DNA of 64,000 nucleotides from Hymenopellis radicata. Its lineage: Eukaryota; Basidiomycota; Agaricomycetes; Agaricales; Physalacriaceae. The translations under genes and the position numbers were made by a program. The stretch covers positions 62,001 to 126,000 of the forward strand of contig JADNRX010000143.1 of NCBI GenBank assembly GCA_015501595.1, in the 5' to 3' direction. Shown here piece by piece: positions 25,601 through 37,170 of the stretch (positions are counted from its first letter, which is position 1; every line of letters starts with the position of its first letter). Below the pieces are notes generated by a model that saw only the letters and a list, made by a program, of their open reading frames with translations, was not told the DNA's origin and did no database searches.

Positions 25601-26063
25601 GGATGGAGTTTTATCAGACTCACTCAACATCGTGCTGCAAAGCTAACGAGATCAAGCTCTTGTGACGCTCGAGACGAGCGAACAAGGCATCGCTCTCGGC
25701 CTTGTCCAGTGGCCATATTCCAGCGGCTACCATCTTCGTCAACAAGGAGCGCCAGCCGGTCCTATTCTTTTTCATCCCTCCACGCAGCTTCTGTTCCAAT
25801 TTCCCAAGATCCTTCCCTATCAATTCAATGAAAGGTTTAGTCGGGTCGAAGAGTAGCTCGAGAGGAGCCATCGACGAACGGTCCTGGGTGAAGGCTTCGT
25901 CTCGGAGGAGGCCTTGGAGATTGACGAGCACGTCTCGCAAGGCCGCTACCTCCTGCATGAAGCGCCGTCGCTCCTCGGAGGATTCCTTGACGGCTTCGAT
26001 GTAGTCGTAGATCTTGACGCATTGCTCGATCATGGATATGATGGTTGTTGGGTCGACAGACAT
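22649..26063 (-). CDS. NACHT-domain NLR (STAND NTPase), one apparent frameshift
   Basis: Six exons (26063-25624, 25573-25464, 25411-25235, 25180-25156, 25106-24140, 24090-22649). The N-terminal 145 residues form a helical bundle like the signalling domains of fungal NLRs. A linker containing EWISNVSFSAYHAENSR leads to the nucleotide site. Walker A is GDAGAGKS, with an intron inside its second Asp/Ala junction. Walker B is FIVLDALDEC (24848-24819), followed by LLITSRP. Then come winged-helix-like sequence, FAFIHYSAHEYL, weakly ankyrin-like repeats (LEYAALFGL, DINAYCEKFGS), a tail with two similar 30-residue segments, and a terminal hydrophobic helix MTAVLLVVGAAIVLYL. The exon sum is 3161 nt, one base short. 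The gap lies near 24958 in a CCC run. With it restored the product is about 1053 residues. The family acts in nonself recognition and cell death; the ligand is unknown. Confidence 0.85.
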
Positions 26064-26288
26064 GGTAATGGTAGATGGTACAACAGGAGCCAGAAGATGG
26101 GTATGCGAAGTAATGCAGTGCTTGTACCTGGGATGGGTAGATTTCCACGGCTACGCGCCTCATGTTGGCCCGGATCTGTCCGAAGGTGCTAACCCAGAAA
26201 GAGGCCGACAATACCACGTAGATTACAGGGAGATTGTATCAGAACAGGTCAAGTATTCCGAGGGGGAGGATGATGTTCTTGGTGAATT

Positions 26289-26656
26289 TTAAAGGGATTT
26301 TGAGAAGCGGACGGGTAGGCTGAGAGCGTCGTCTCCGGCGATTTTCACGTTGTGGTAGTACGGAGATCCCGCACCGCCGCCACGGAGACGTCTAGCAGCG
26401 GCTAAGGGAGCCTCCATCTTGGGCTGTTCCCGCGCTAACTGAATGAACATGGCGTTTAGAACTTGAAGGCGAACATACGTTTAATTTCCTCGGAGTGGGC
26501 GAAGGACAAGGCGACCTCGTGACAGACGACGCGTTCCTTGGTAAGCAGTCTTGACGAACCGGCGGCATTGAGGGCTAGGGCTTTAGACTTTCTTTCATCG
26601 CTCGTGTCTTCATCTTCCTTCGCCGTCTCCCGTGCATAAAATCGCCTGCTGGTCAT
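26289..26656 (-). CDS. Small gene of unknown function (structure unresolved)
   Basis: Two coding-like segments are visible. The first is 26656-26459, beginning MTSRRFYARETAKEDEDTSD and containing LTKERVVCHEVALSFAHSEE. The second, ending at 26289, reads AREQPKMEAPLAAARRLRGG, then AGSPYYHNVKIAGDDALSLP and VRFSKSL. The composition looks like a conserved protein, and a GTATGT...TTCAG intron lies between them, but I could not make both halves join in frame. The true first exon may lie upstream of 26656. It is codirectional with the NLR gene and about 225 bp upstream of its start. Function unknown. Confidence 0.4.
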
Positions 26657-26971
26657 CTCAAGCTCATCATGACACGGCTCAGCCTTTTCAGGTACTGGAC
26701 CCTCTTCCGCCTATTCTATGTTCTCTCTAATCACGCTTGTAAGTACAAGATTAAAGTGCTGATTCACTGTCTATGGAGTTGAGTGGAAGAAGCAGTGCAG
26801 GATGGCGTGGAGAAAGACAGGGTTCGTCGAAGCGTGCAGGTTTGTCCATGGAGCGGCCCCTTGTGGAGAAACATGTATCCAATACGGCCATAGCAATCTA
26901 CTTAGTCTCCGATTAGCCGAGACCCACACACGCGCACACCGTTGAAATTGACTGAGTCTCGCTGTTGAGCC

Positions 26972-28640
26972 GTGGACGCATATCACAGCTGGCAAGCGTT
27001 CTGTACATAATGTATCCGAATTTTTTGTTAGAGCCACACTGGACCAAGGCTCGTTCCTGCAAACTGTTGAGTTTGGCGTCTTTTGATTATCGGCGCTGTC
27101 TCCCGGGCCACGTCCAATAGCCATCCATATCCAACAGAGCCAAAAAGACGCGAACCAGACACGCTTTGCTTTTGGAAAGAAAGAAAGCGATGTCTCTAAT
27201 ACGCATATCCCAGCGAATTTCAATCAGTAAGAGGGGGAAAGTGCTCTATACTTCAGGGGATGCATCTTTTTCTTCGTCGCAATGAGTGTTCGGCAAGTAC
27301 TTACTATTTTTTGAAGTAGCAGTGATACCAACTTTTCGACGCGCTTCACTAAGAAGCAGCAGTTGAGGCGTAGAAGTATGCCAGACTTCCGGCGGACACA
27401 GGTCTCATCAACGTTGTCGGCAAGCGATTCGGAGTCTTCCGCACTGAACGTTTCTTGAACGCGACGATGGAAAAAAGAAAGGTCAACGATGTGCCGGAAA
27501 TTGTAAACCTCAGATAGCCGTTGAGCTAGACTGAATGAACAGACAGGACACTATTACAGTAGATGCACGAGCGTCAAGTCGGTTGAATACGAAAAAGACG
27601 ATGCGGGCACAGCAGTGAACGTGTATCCGATGAACGATACATGCTTGTCGAGGTTGAGCAGTATTACGAACCATAGTAGAAGCAGTGGCGTAGAAATGCC
27701 GAGTATTGACAAACGGATCTGAGGGCCAAACAGGAAGGATTCAGTTCGACGTAGAAGTACACTGTGCTCATGAGTAGGAGGCTTCAATCATTAACGGTAC
27801 GCACCTCCGAGTTCAAAGCGTTCCCACGAGAGCTCCTTGAGTCTCATATGTTCGTCAAAAGCGGGTGCACAGAGCCTAGCTGGTTTAGAATTGCCGACTC
27901 GCCTCTGCATTTTGCACTAACGATCCGTCCAGAGTCTTCGCAAGCGCTTGTGCCTGCGCCTAATCCAGTCATGAGTGAAACAAAACGCAAAGTTGACGAG
28001 TGACATACGATGGACGCTTGGAAGAAAGTACCCTCAAGCCGAATCCCAGTCGAACGTTGGAATCATTCCTCCTCCGCTTTATAGATGCAGTCGTCCCAAA
28101 AGTTAAAATTTCAAAATACAGCTCGATGACCCAATGCGCCCACGTACCGACTGAAGCACTCGTCCGCTGTGAGTCTGGCATAGAATTCGAATCCCTCAAG
28201 AGAGGGTCAATCGGCTTTCAGTACCCGAGGGTCATGCTCTACAGAAAGGTTTCCGTCCTGTATCCTATGACCAGCGGCCATCTAAGTAGTAAGACGTGGA
28301 CACGTACCGCAGTTGGTAAGCGTCTATGTTCGTCATTCCAAGAAAGAATTTTTTGGTTGACGCGAGAAACAAGGACGCGGGTTCATGACGTTCGCAATAT
28401 TCGATATTTTGTCGTGGTGCATTCCCCCGCTTGAGAACTAGTTCTTTTTGTGGTCATCAGTCTCGCGCTCCACATGGCGGTTGAAAGAAAGAAAGAGGTG
28501 GCCACATGTGGCTGTGCCGCTCAAGACTAATGAGTCGATCGTGACTAGCTCCGGCATGGACGTGTATCTTAGCAGGAAAGCGTCTGCATGTATCTTCCAT
28601 CTGTGTAAGCATTGCAGTATGTTTTTCTTCGCGAGTACCC
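26972..28640 (+). repeat. Array of four A-box/T-run units
   Basis: Starts at about 26972 (GTGGACGCATATCACAGCTG), 27196 (degenerate ACGCATATCCCAGCG), 28296 (GTGGACACGTACCGCAGTTG) and 28556 (ATGGACGTGTATCTTAGCAG). T6 runs lie at about 27020 and 28349 and T5 near 28622. A B-box-like GGGTTCATGAC lies at 28380. A GAAAGAAAGAAAGAGGTGGC tail lies near 28483, followed by CACATGTGGC. No gene was seen between 26660 and 29200. Confidence 0.6.
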
Positions 28641-29214
28641 AGGCTGTTCAACAGCATATCGCAGCCATGCCACGTCTTATAATTCGAATCCGATTTCGCA
28701 ACTTCCTAAAGCGTGATCATCACGGAAGAAAAAAGCCAGGACATTTATCGCAACCGTAGTAACGTACTCTGGTTAACCGTTAGACTATACAGAGACAAAG
28801 CGACGCATGTGAAGGACATGTTTAGGTGCAGGCGCGCCAGAATACGTCAATAAAATACATGCTCCCTGCACCTCACACAAAAAGAGTAGACACTGCAGAC
28901 TACAAGCTTACAGAAATCACACATGGGAATGGATAAACGCGGCCGAAGACGCGCGGTTCCGGACAAGTAGCACGAGATAAGAACAGACAGAGTTTTACGC
29001 GCTATACATGAATGACGATATCAGTACATTTTAGTTACGAGATCAGAGTCGACGTTACCACCCATGCCAATCCTTTAACTGGCGGACTGGAAGTTCATCT
29101 CTCATCGGGGCGCACGCTTCTCCTGGCTACAACCCAATCATAAGCGCCGCCATCGCGCACTGCCTATCGCAAGAAGATCCTTGCTTGGCAGCATGCCCGA
29201 GCGTCGCCGGCACA

Positions 29215-30534
29215 TTAGTCCTCCTTGTTACTGTAGTAGTAACGAGCCTCCGCGATTGGAACAGGTTTCGTTTCCTGTATGCTGTTCTTCGCCGCAAACG
29301 ACACGAGAGCACCAGTGTACTTCTTGGGAAGCCTATGTGTTCCTGCACTCATGTAGGTGACGGCTTTCAACGCGTCCTTTATGTCAAAGAATTCCAGCAC
29401 AGCGCGGTCACTGAGAAAAGTGGTGTGAGAAGCCCAAGGCGAGATCTAGAACAAGCACTCACGAATAGACGTGGACCTCATGGTCACCATACCACGCAAA
29501 ATCACGGCCAAGTTCAACGGGTGATATATGGTCGATAAAAAGCGCGACGTGTCTCCCAGCGCCGGACTGAATGGCAATTTTTTGGGCCATAGTCAAAGGT
29601 CTACGTGGGACAAGCTTCGCACGCGCTCCAAGAAGTATTGCTGGGAAAGTGTCGAGAAAGTCGTTGGCTTTGTCCGGAGAGGAGAAGGTAACGGTCTGAT
29701 TTTAACATCGACTTGAGAGCGATACTTTCAACAGCTGCGGGAGGCGTACCACGGTGCCAGTGGCGGGACTTGGAGTAATCTGAGTGATCATCGAATTCTC
29801 AGAACGCTCCAAACCCTCGAAAAGGACGCGTGAGGCGACGAGCTCGCGGCTGAGGTTGGAGATGTAGACAGTTCGGGTTTCATGCTGCAGGTCGAGATCG
29901 GAAGAAATCCAGTCGAACCTTGATGATATTTGTGGCAGAGGTCGATAAAGCTCGTCGCACTGGGATGAATTTGTAGAAGCACTGGTGCACAAAGGATATA
30001 GATACGCGCACGTACTCGCAACGCGTCAGCCAACCTCATAAACGTCACATTGAACCCAGGCACTCCCTTTGCCGTCGTAAACCGATCGACTTGAACACCG
30101 TGACGGTCAGGCAGCAAGGGCCCGAAAGACCGCACCTTGGCTTCCACCTCGTCTATTATGATATCGGGAGTGTTGAGATCTGACACCAAATAGAATTGCA
30201 TCCTCCGGTTGGCGCCCCAGTGACCGATGCGAGCGACGAGACCAGCGCTTATGTTATCCGTCTTTATGTCTACAAGACTTGCACCCTCCCATCGCTTGCG
30301 AAAGGCGAGACGATGAATCTGGGAGAAGAATTGGATATCGGCTTCGTTCTCGTGGAAAGTGACCTGTTCTACGAGACCGCCGATGCCCTTGAGAATATCA
30401 TCCTTGTCGTACCCCGTTGGTAGACCTTGAAGGCGAACGAGGCGTGATGGTGTGTGTTGGGTCGCATTAGCGAGTGATGAGAGAGAACGGCGCGCTTTTG
30501 TATACGTCCGCCATGGCCGACAGGCAGAGAACAT
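29215..30534 (-). CDS. Predicted RNA-binding protein with RRM-like repeats, probably mitochondrial
   Basis: Four exons (30534-30016, 29959-29750, 29695-29463, 29410-29215) sum to 1158 nt, giving an intact 385-residue protein. The N-terminus MFSACRPWRTYTKARRSLSS is Arg-rich, lacks acidic residues and resembles a mitochondrial presequence. RRM-like modules are suggested by RLVRLQGLP near residue 35, by VYISNLSREL with TVTVTFSSPDKANDFLD (RNP2 and RNP1 positions), and by HVALFIDHISPVE in the third exon. Family assignment is from pattern only. The gene opens a compact, undamaged block with the divergent BTB gene, whose start is 220 bp away. A decayed copy lies at 830-1865 and a fragment at 54980-55290, so this locus has been duplicated repeatedly. 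Confidence 0.65.
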
Positions 30535-30753
30535 GGAGGTTGGTGGTAACCCTAGAAAAGGGTTCAAAACGTCTCGGCCGAATTTGAGCTCGGAGGATGT
30601 ACACTGTAACAGTACAGACAGGAACCTTTACCACATCAGTCTAAACGTGAATCGCTTCCGGCGCTTAACGTTTGCTTCCCAGTCATATGGCCGATGGCGG
30701 TTGGACCGATCCTTTGGCGCTTAATGAAGGTCGCTTCTCTCACTCAAACAACG

Positions 30754-31625
30754 ATGTCAGAACTCACGAGCGACAACAGTACAAGGGCGGCGACGCCGAT
30801 AGTCACAGATGATCCCGAGTGTGAGTCTCATCGTGCCTATGTCCTATTGATGCTAATCTCAGTACTCATAGTCAATGCTGCCGATGCAGACGTCTGTATC
30901 ATCTCATCGGACAACATCAGGTTTAAAGTGCACAGTATGAACTTGCGAGCCCACTCCTCTGTATTTCCGGTCGTACACGACGCTACCAACAACGTGCGCG
31001 ATCCCGCTCATATGACAGAGCGCGCAGAGGTCCTCCGCGTCATATTCAAGTTTATCTATCCGGACCCCCCTCTCCCAAAACTCGGCAAGCTGTCGTTCTC
31101 CACCTTGGAGGCGGTAGCGATTGCCTCAGAGAAATGGCAGTTCATTGGGCTCTCGGAACTATGTGATCGCTATATGGAGTAAGCGACCTACCGTGCATTG
31201 GCATAAGAACCTAAAAAATCGACAGAGATCATGCCCCCGCCCACCCGGCTGAGGTCCTCAAATATGCATTTCTTCGAAGTGAAGACGCCATGCTTGACCG
31301 GGTAGCACCGCATACAATATCGCTGCAATCATTGGACGCAGCACGATTGTTCAACAATCCCCTTCTTTTCCAACGATGGGCAAGTCACTCTACCATGACA
31401 TTCCGTGTATGGCTTCTTAATTATCTTCAGATCCTTTATCGTGAAGCATGCATCGAATTTATAGCCGCATATAGGGACACGTTAAAAGAGGTGGAAGCGA
31501 AACTGAAAGAATGGTCCCGCCAGAACAGGACGCCTCTTCCTCCGAGATTTACTCTCACATCCTTGTTGGAAGAGTGGGAAAATACTTGGGGTGCTGTGCT
31601 CAAAGGACAGATACGTCTCACCTAG
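30754..31625 (+). CDS. BTB/POZ-domain protein
   Basis: Three exons (30754-30820, 30872-31178, 31226-31625) sum to 774 nt, giving 257 residues with no frame damage. The BTB core begins DADVCIISSDNIRFKVHSMN and continues with LRAHSSVFP, then a short insert and AEVLRVIFKFIYPDPPLP. This matches the DADV...F.VH...L..HS.VF pattern of the many BTB proteins in mushrooms. The C-terminal half is helical and charged (EVEAKLKEWSRQNRTPLPPR). BTB domains mediate dimerisation and often recruit cullin-3 ligases; the partner here is unknown. It is divergent from the RRM gene and convergent with the AIF-like gene, whose stop lies 76 bp away. Confidence 0.75.
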
Positions 31626-31701
31626 TACTGTATAATATCATTCGGTAATATCATAGGGGTGACCCTCTCAACATCTACCAGTAAGGAATCACTTGAACAC
31701 T

Positions 31702-33045
31702 TTACAACTCGTAGTCCGTGACTCCCGGGGCACGTCTCGCCCACATCTTTCCACACCCCATCTCTAAATCCCCATCATTAGCAACAGACATGCCCGGTCC
31801 CTCGCCTATCCTCAGCGGGTTCCTGAACTTGACAGACTCTCGAAGCCCCAGTGCCAGATGTATACTCACCGGCGGCACCACATACTCCTCTAGCGCCTCG
31901 CCTCTCCCCCGCATCAACCTCCGTATATTCGCCACGGCCACCTCAATCTGCCCGAAAGCGGGACGAGCAGCTTTGTGCGCGCCGGTATCAGCGACGTCTC
32001 CGATGGCGAAGACATTAGGGTATTCGGGGTCGGCGGCGGAGGAAGGGTGGATCTGCAGAGTGGGTTTGACGCGGACGAACCCGGTGGCGGGGTCGACGGC
32101 TGATGGAGACAGGCTGAGGAGCGGCGCGGAGAGCGGGCGAGAACCCGTGCATGATATCACGCAGTCTGCTTGGACCTCGCCGCCGTCCATGAGCTCCACC
32201 ACTTTCCCCTTGCCGTCCTGGCCGTCCCTAACCGTTTTGACGCGGTGGCCCAAGACTGTCTCTATTCCAACCTTCGCGAACTTGGATGTCACTAGGTCGT
32301 GAAGAGCCTTGTCGAAGCGGTTCATGACCTGGGCACGGGAATGTATCAGGACGACAGATTTCGCGGGGTAGTACTCTTTGACATCAAAAGCGAGCTCTAG
32401 AGATACAATCAGTCGTAGCAGTAGAACAGAGATAATGTGAAAGAACACTTACGAACGCCGTACGCGCCACCGCCAACAACGGCTACTTTGCCTGCGTTTT
32501 CCACCTCCGCTTGCAGCGCTTTGAACTTTTCCGTCTCTGTTTTCTTGTCCGTTCCAATCAACTGCCCCTCAGTCCCTTTGAATGCGGACGATCCAGAGGT
32601 GCCTGTAGCCACGATGAGATAGTCATAGGGGATCTCCTCACCCCCGGCGAGCACAACAGAGGTTCCTGTAATGCGCTCGGCGACGCCTCGAACAAGCCGT
32701 GATCCAGACGTCTTGGGAGAAAAACCAAATGGAACGAATGCTTTCTGCGCAAATCCTGGGACGGCGCTGATCCGAGGAAACGCGAAGAGGTGCTAGACAG
32801 AATCATCAGCTTCGGGGGGCGGCGAATCGTTGGCATAAGCTCACCTGGAAATGCGAATTCTTCTCGACCAACACGACATTGTGTTTGTTACCGAAAGCGC
32901 TCATAAGATCTAGTACAGCTTTGCCCCCGACGTAGCTTCCGCCGATGACGACCATATTTCTCCTCGTTACCGGTGTAGTGTCCATCATATCGCGTAGTTG
33001 AGAAAACAGAGAAGAGATTCGACGTGCAACTTGGGTACTAGCCAT
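31702..33045 (-). CDS. AIF/AMID-like FAD-dependent NAD(P)H oxidoreductase
   Basis: Three exons (33045-32845, 32792-32453, 32396-31702) sum to 1236 nt, giving 411 residues. The dinucleotide-binding motif for FAD is VVIGGSYVGGKAV near the N-terminus. The second, for NAD(P)H, is VAVVGGGAYGVQ, split by an intron in the Val-Gln codons. YDYLIVATG and NVFAIGDVADTGAHKAARPA are the usual FAD-contact motifs near the middle and C-terminus. The length suits AMID/FSP1-type enzymes, which oxidise NAD(P)H using quinone or another acceptor. A short N-terminal amphipathic segment (STQVARRISSLFSQLRDMM) could target mitochondria or membranes. The upstream alternative MGSAPYLYIP start at 33096 is possible but reads like untranslated sequence. 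Confidence 0.85.
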
Positions 33046-33591
33046 GACGGAGAATGGGATAGTGGAAGGTATATATAAGTACGGTGCCGACCCCAATGGT
33101 GAGTGGATATGTCGGCACCGTGTTTACTTACAGCCTAGTTAAAAAAGGATAGGCGGGTCAGCCGTAATTAGCCGTAAAGCCCTCGAAGTTCGAACGACGC
33201 ACTATTTTAAGACGTGACAATTATTTCGCGGTGGTATGTAAGCAGTATGATGCCGTGGACTTGCGCGTCGAAGAGGCATTGGCGAAATCGGCTAATGTGC
33301 AGGGCAAGCACTGTCGTTGTTGCACATGGAAATGAGGCTCAAGATACTCCGGCTGGCTGCGCAATGCCGAAAAAGCTTCGCGCCCATACGCGAGCACAAG
33401 CGACCATGAGATGAATCTGAGCTCGGTCCAGTACATGATTGGAGGAGAGAGGACTACGCCCAATTTGCAATTGGTGCCGGTGAGGCTGCCGAAGATTGAC
33501 GCGTACATAATTTCAGGCACTCACTTGATTGGCGGACCTGTCGTTCGCCTAAGTATTCAAATATTCAAACCCAATTCGAACTTGAACAGCA

Positions 33592-34900
33592 GTGGACGCG
33601 TGTCTCAATGGATACGCGTTTGCATGAAGTTCGGAGAGTTCACCACTTTTTTTGCACGTTCGAAGCCATTGGCTGGTGAAGGGACACACGAAAGAGGACG
33701 TACGGGAGGAAGATCTCCCGTGGAAAGCAAAACGTGAGGGAGGACCTCTGCCTGCACTTCCTCTATTCCCTCCCCGCACCTCCGTAGCCGCGTCCGCGAC
33801 CTCGATGCACGCGAACAACAGGGATCAAGAGATGAACCAATGTCGGGGTGAGGAGGCGGACGAGGAGGAGGCCTAGTAGCGTGCAGGCTGAATAAATGTC
33901 GGGGGAGTAAGGCGCAGGCTCCGCACCGCCGCTAGGTTCATGATAGCACGGCCATGCCAGAAAGAGGGTTCCTTGAATAGTACTAGTCCTTTGTACTAAC
34001 AACTTCAACGTGGACGTATGTCTCAGTTGATAGGCGTCCCATCGCTCGGCGTCTGAAGTTTTTGATGAAGAGTCCTAGAACCCCTTGGTAAAAACGAAAT
34101 AATACGGACGGCGTCTTCCGCTCCTGCGCGGCGCGAAAACAAGAGGTGCGAGCGAAAAAATTGTCCATCTGGATAAAATACACTATCAGCCATCATCCCA
34201 TGCAGCTGCTATGCCACGCTGGATGGAGATCTCTACGCTATTAGTATACGGAACAAAACCTCGGACTTGATACCGGTGTTGTGATCTGCGAAGGAGCAGA
34301 AGAGGATGGGGCATTCAAGGATGGGGCATTCAACTTGGACTGATACGTACCAATAACAACGTCGTTGACACTCTAGAAGTTTCCCACCTCAAGGTTGACC
34401 GTGGCGAGACAGCATCGAATGGTATACAAGGCGACCGGTATGCGACGCGTCTTGGCTTAGCTAGTAAGCGCTTCACTAGCATGATGGTAAGCCTTTTTGT
34501 CGATAAAAATGCAGCATGTACCCGGGCCTAACCTGAGTTCTACATGCCAAAAAGAGCCCACGGAACGCGAGGGTGTGCGCTCACCGCACGAAAAGACTCT
34601 GCATTCTCAACGACACAGATAGCTGCTAGGCTACAGGGGATAGCCCGGAACCACGACTCTAGCGCGTTGATCTTTGAAATCGGATGGAAGCTTGGAATGG
34701 AAGACGACGGCGCATGCAAGCAGAACGGAGTCAGACTAGGAGGAGGTACTACAAGTAAGAACAGAGGCGGTGAAGAAACAGTCAAGATCACAACTCGGAG
34801 GCAGCGCATTCTTCTCGAAAGCCCTTGTGTGTGTGGTCGCGGGTGTGACGTACGTTCCGTGGGCCAGATGTGGACGCATCCCGCAGTGTTCACCGCTGTT
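33592..34900 (+). repeat. Array of four A-box/T-run units
   Basis: Starts at about 33592 (GTGGACGCGTGTCTCAATGG), 34010 (GTGGACGTATGTCTCAGTTG), 34441 (degenerate) and 34870 (degenerate GTGGACGCATCCCGCAG). The first has T7 near 33648 and a good B-box-like GTTCGAAGCC at about 33658. A GGAGGAAGATC tail at about 33708 matches one near 12970. No gene was seen in 33050-35590. The long minus-strand frame at 34540-35178 has no recognisable feature. Confidence 0.55.
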
Positions 34901-35598
34901 TGTCCATCATGATTGCATTTTAGTCCATCTTTTGACAGCCAACAATTACTCCAAGATGAGACGAGAGGCGCGCAGGCATAGCACGGTGTGAGGAGATCCT
35001 CAGCCAACGAGTTTGGAGAACGAAGCAGCGGACGACGAGGAAGAGGAAGGTACGAAGCATGAGGAGGAGGACAAACATGTTCCGTCCTCCGTGTCGCCCG
35101 ATTCCCATTAAAGGGCCAGGAACTTGAAGCCGGTATGATGTTGCGCCGCCGTCGCTGCTTCCGCCCCATACTCTTCAATCCTTCAATGCCCCTCCTCCCT
35201 TCTTTCGTCTGCGCATTACACGGTCCTCAGGGATCCGCAGCGCGCAAGAATGGGGAGGCTGGGACGGCGCAAGCATGAGAGGAGATCGTGAGAGGCAAGA
35301 GTGGGTGGTAAGCGGGTGTGCCAAAAAAATCCACAGTTCAACGAGACGTAATATTGACCCAAGATAGCTGCTAGGCTATAGGGGACAATGTAGATCCATG
35401 AATCGGACATCATACTGACAATTTGATCTTCGAACTTCGCGTCTCTTTCGACGCAGTTATCGTGATAAGAGCTGGATTATAGAGACGCGCATCTGTGCCT
35501 CGCAAGTTTCAATTTGTACGAGGACGGACAGGAGGTCCGAGGTCCTGCCTAATTGGGATTCCTCGGGCTAGTCAGCTTTTTCCCTCCCATCATCATTA

Positions 35599-36420
35599 TG
35601 TCGCCTACGCCTCGAAGGAAGAGGGAGCGGCCCAGCCACGACCGAGAGGATGTTGCACGGCAGCGAGGAGCACGTCCTCTTCATAACCTCACGCGAGTAC
35701 ACCCAAGAAGACGAGTAGGATGGTCAAGCAGGACATGTGGCGGAGGAAGCAGGTCGACAATAAACGACTCTTCTTAGTTCCTATGACACTATCACCATCT
35801 CGTCGTCGCCGAGCTCTTCTGCCTCATCTGCTCACCTTTTGGATATCGATTGCTAGCGCGCCGGCCCCACATCAACGCGTACTTTGTGCGCGGCGCGTTT
35901 CCCTCTATCACCGTTGAGGTGGAGGCCCACTGGCAGGATCGCGTCGTGCACAGTCAGACCGCGGTCAACGACAAGGTTCCCTCTCGTTCTGCTCCTGGAC
36001 CGCAGTGCGTCCCATTGGGGCGGGAGCCAGACTCACCGACATCGCGGCCGAAACGCACGACTACATGCAATTGGACGACCTGAGGGGCTTGCCAGGAAAG
36101 GACGGTGAGATGTGGTGGGAGAGCGTCCGACGGAACGTGCTCAGTTTCGCGGAATCGTGCCACGCGGAGGATAAGATGACTTATGTGTCGCGACAGGGCA
36201 TGTCTCGACGAAAGCTCACAGCCGAATCACACGATTCGCTGGTGACTGCGCTCCAGGCGCTCGTGGCGCGGAAGAACAAGGAGTTCGAGGTTTGGGTTGA
36301 CGGGTTAGCGGCCAATAATGCTGCAGGAGTCAAGCAGCGCGGAAGAAGAATCGGTGCGAGCTGCTGGTGTAAATGGCAGACACGACGACTAATGAGCTTG
36401 CGTAGGCGGCGAAGACTAAG
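35599..36420 (+). pseudogene. Broken glycosyltransferase family 61-like gene
   Basis: Coding-like segments occur in several frames: HINAYFVRGAFPSITVEVEA, LVLLLDRSASHWGG, then DGEMWWESVRRNVLSFAES and MTYVSRQGMSRRKLTAESHD followed by SLVTALQALVARK. The VLLLDRS, EMWWESVR and TYVSRQ...RRKL blocks are characteristic of fungal GT61/DUF563 enzymes (EOGT-like), which glycosylate proteins or polysaccharides in the secretory pathway. At least two frame changes separate the blocks near 35990-36020, and the C-terminal donor-binding part is missing or unreadable after about 36340. Whether all damage is real cannot be told from this sequence. Confidence 0.6.
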
Positions 36421-37170
36421 CTCACGGGAACGACTGTGCTATCGCTTGTGAATGCCGTCTTCCGTCGAGGCTGTGGATGTGAAGACGATGGCTAGCAGGG
36501 CTTGTTTTACCCCTGGGGATCCACGCATGACTGTCACTGGACGAGAGTAATCTGTCGCATCGGGCACTGCCTATGTGCATGCTTCCGTAAAGACGTCGAG
36601 GAAAAAGACCCCGGCGAAATGGGTCGGTACCAAGACCCCAAGCTGAGAGGTCATACGTGCGAGTCCTGTTGATCGGAATCCGTGGACGCGTATCGCAGCT
36701 GGTAAGTGTCGCGCTTATGTCGAGGGAGAGTTTTTTTTCCTACTCAAGCTTTTCATAGTCGCCACAAAGATAATCAGTGAATTTTCATGTCGGTCCTAGG
36801 ATTACTCGAGCGACGCATTGTTCCTAACGTGTAATGATATTAGTTCCCAAGCGGACGAATACCTCAGTTGGTACCGTCCGCGTAGTAGTACCGCATGGTT
36901 CGCATATATGGTCGTGTTGTTTTTGAATATTTGAATCATCGTCTTTGACTTGTGATCAGTGTCCCATAGCAAGCGAACTCCTGGAAAGATGCAAACAGCT
37001 ATCATTGAAGAAAATCGTAGTAAGTAATCATGACAGTTTGGAAGAAAGAAGTGGCCTGTGGCTCTTTCTTTCATATCCACATTTTGACCGTGGACGCGTA
37101 TCTCAGCGGATAAACATCCAAGTAGCCCTGCATAGTACAAATTTTTCTTTTGTGTCTTTCGAATCACAAT
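36400..37170 (+). repeat. Segmental duplication, copy 2 (partner 18100-18900)
   Basis: It shares with the partner GTGAAGACGATGGCT, TTTTACC-CTGGGG, CACTGGACGAGA, two consecutive A-box units of the same subtypes, and the linker TTACTCGAGC. The flanks differ. The GT61 remnant precedes this copy only. Confidence 0.6.

Noticed and set aside
29788..29992. Continuous reading of the RRM gene through its first intron to 29788
   Set aside because: Splicing GTACGT...CCCAG at 29960-30015 gives a frame that continues through two more exons to 29215 with RRM-like motifs. The unspliced reading ends soon after.
31718..32302. 194-residue open frame on the plus strand
   Set aside because: It is a shadow of the AIF-like gene, whose minus-strand frame contains clear FAD and NAD motifs.
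34540..35178. 212-residue open frame on the minus strand
   Set aside because: It overlaps repeat-unit tails, has no introns or family motifs, and its composition looks like repeated sequence.
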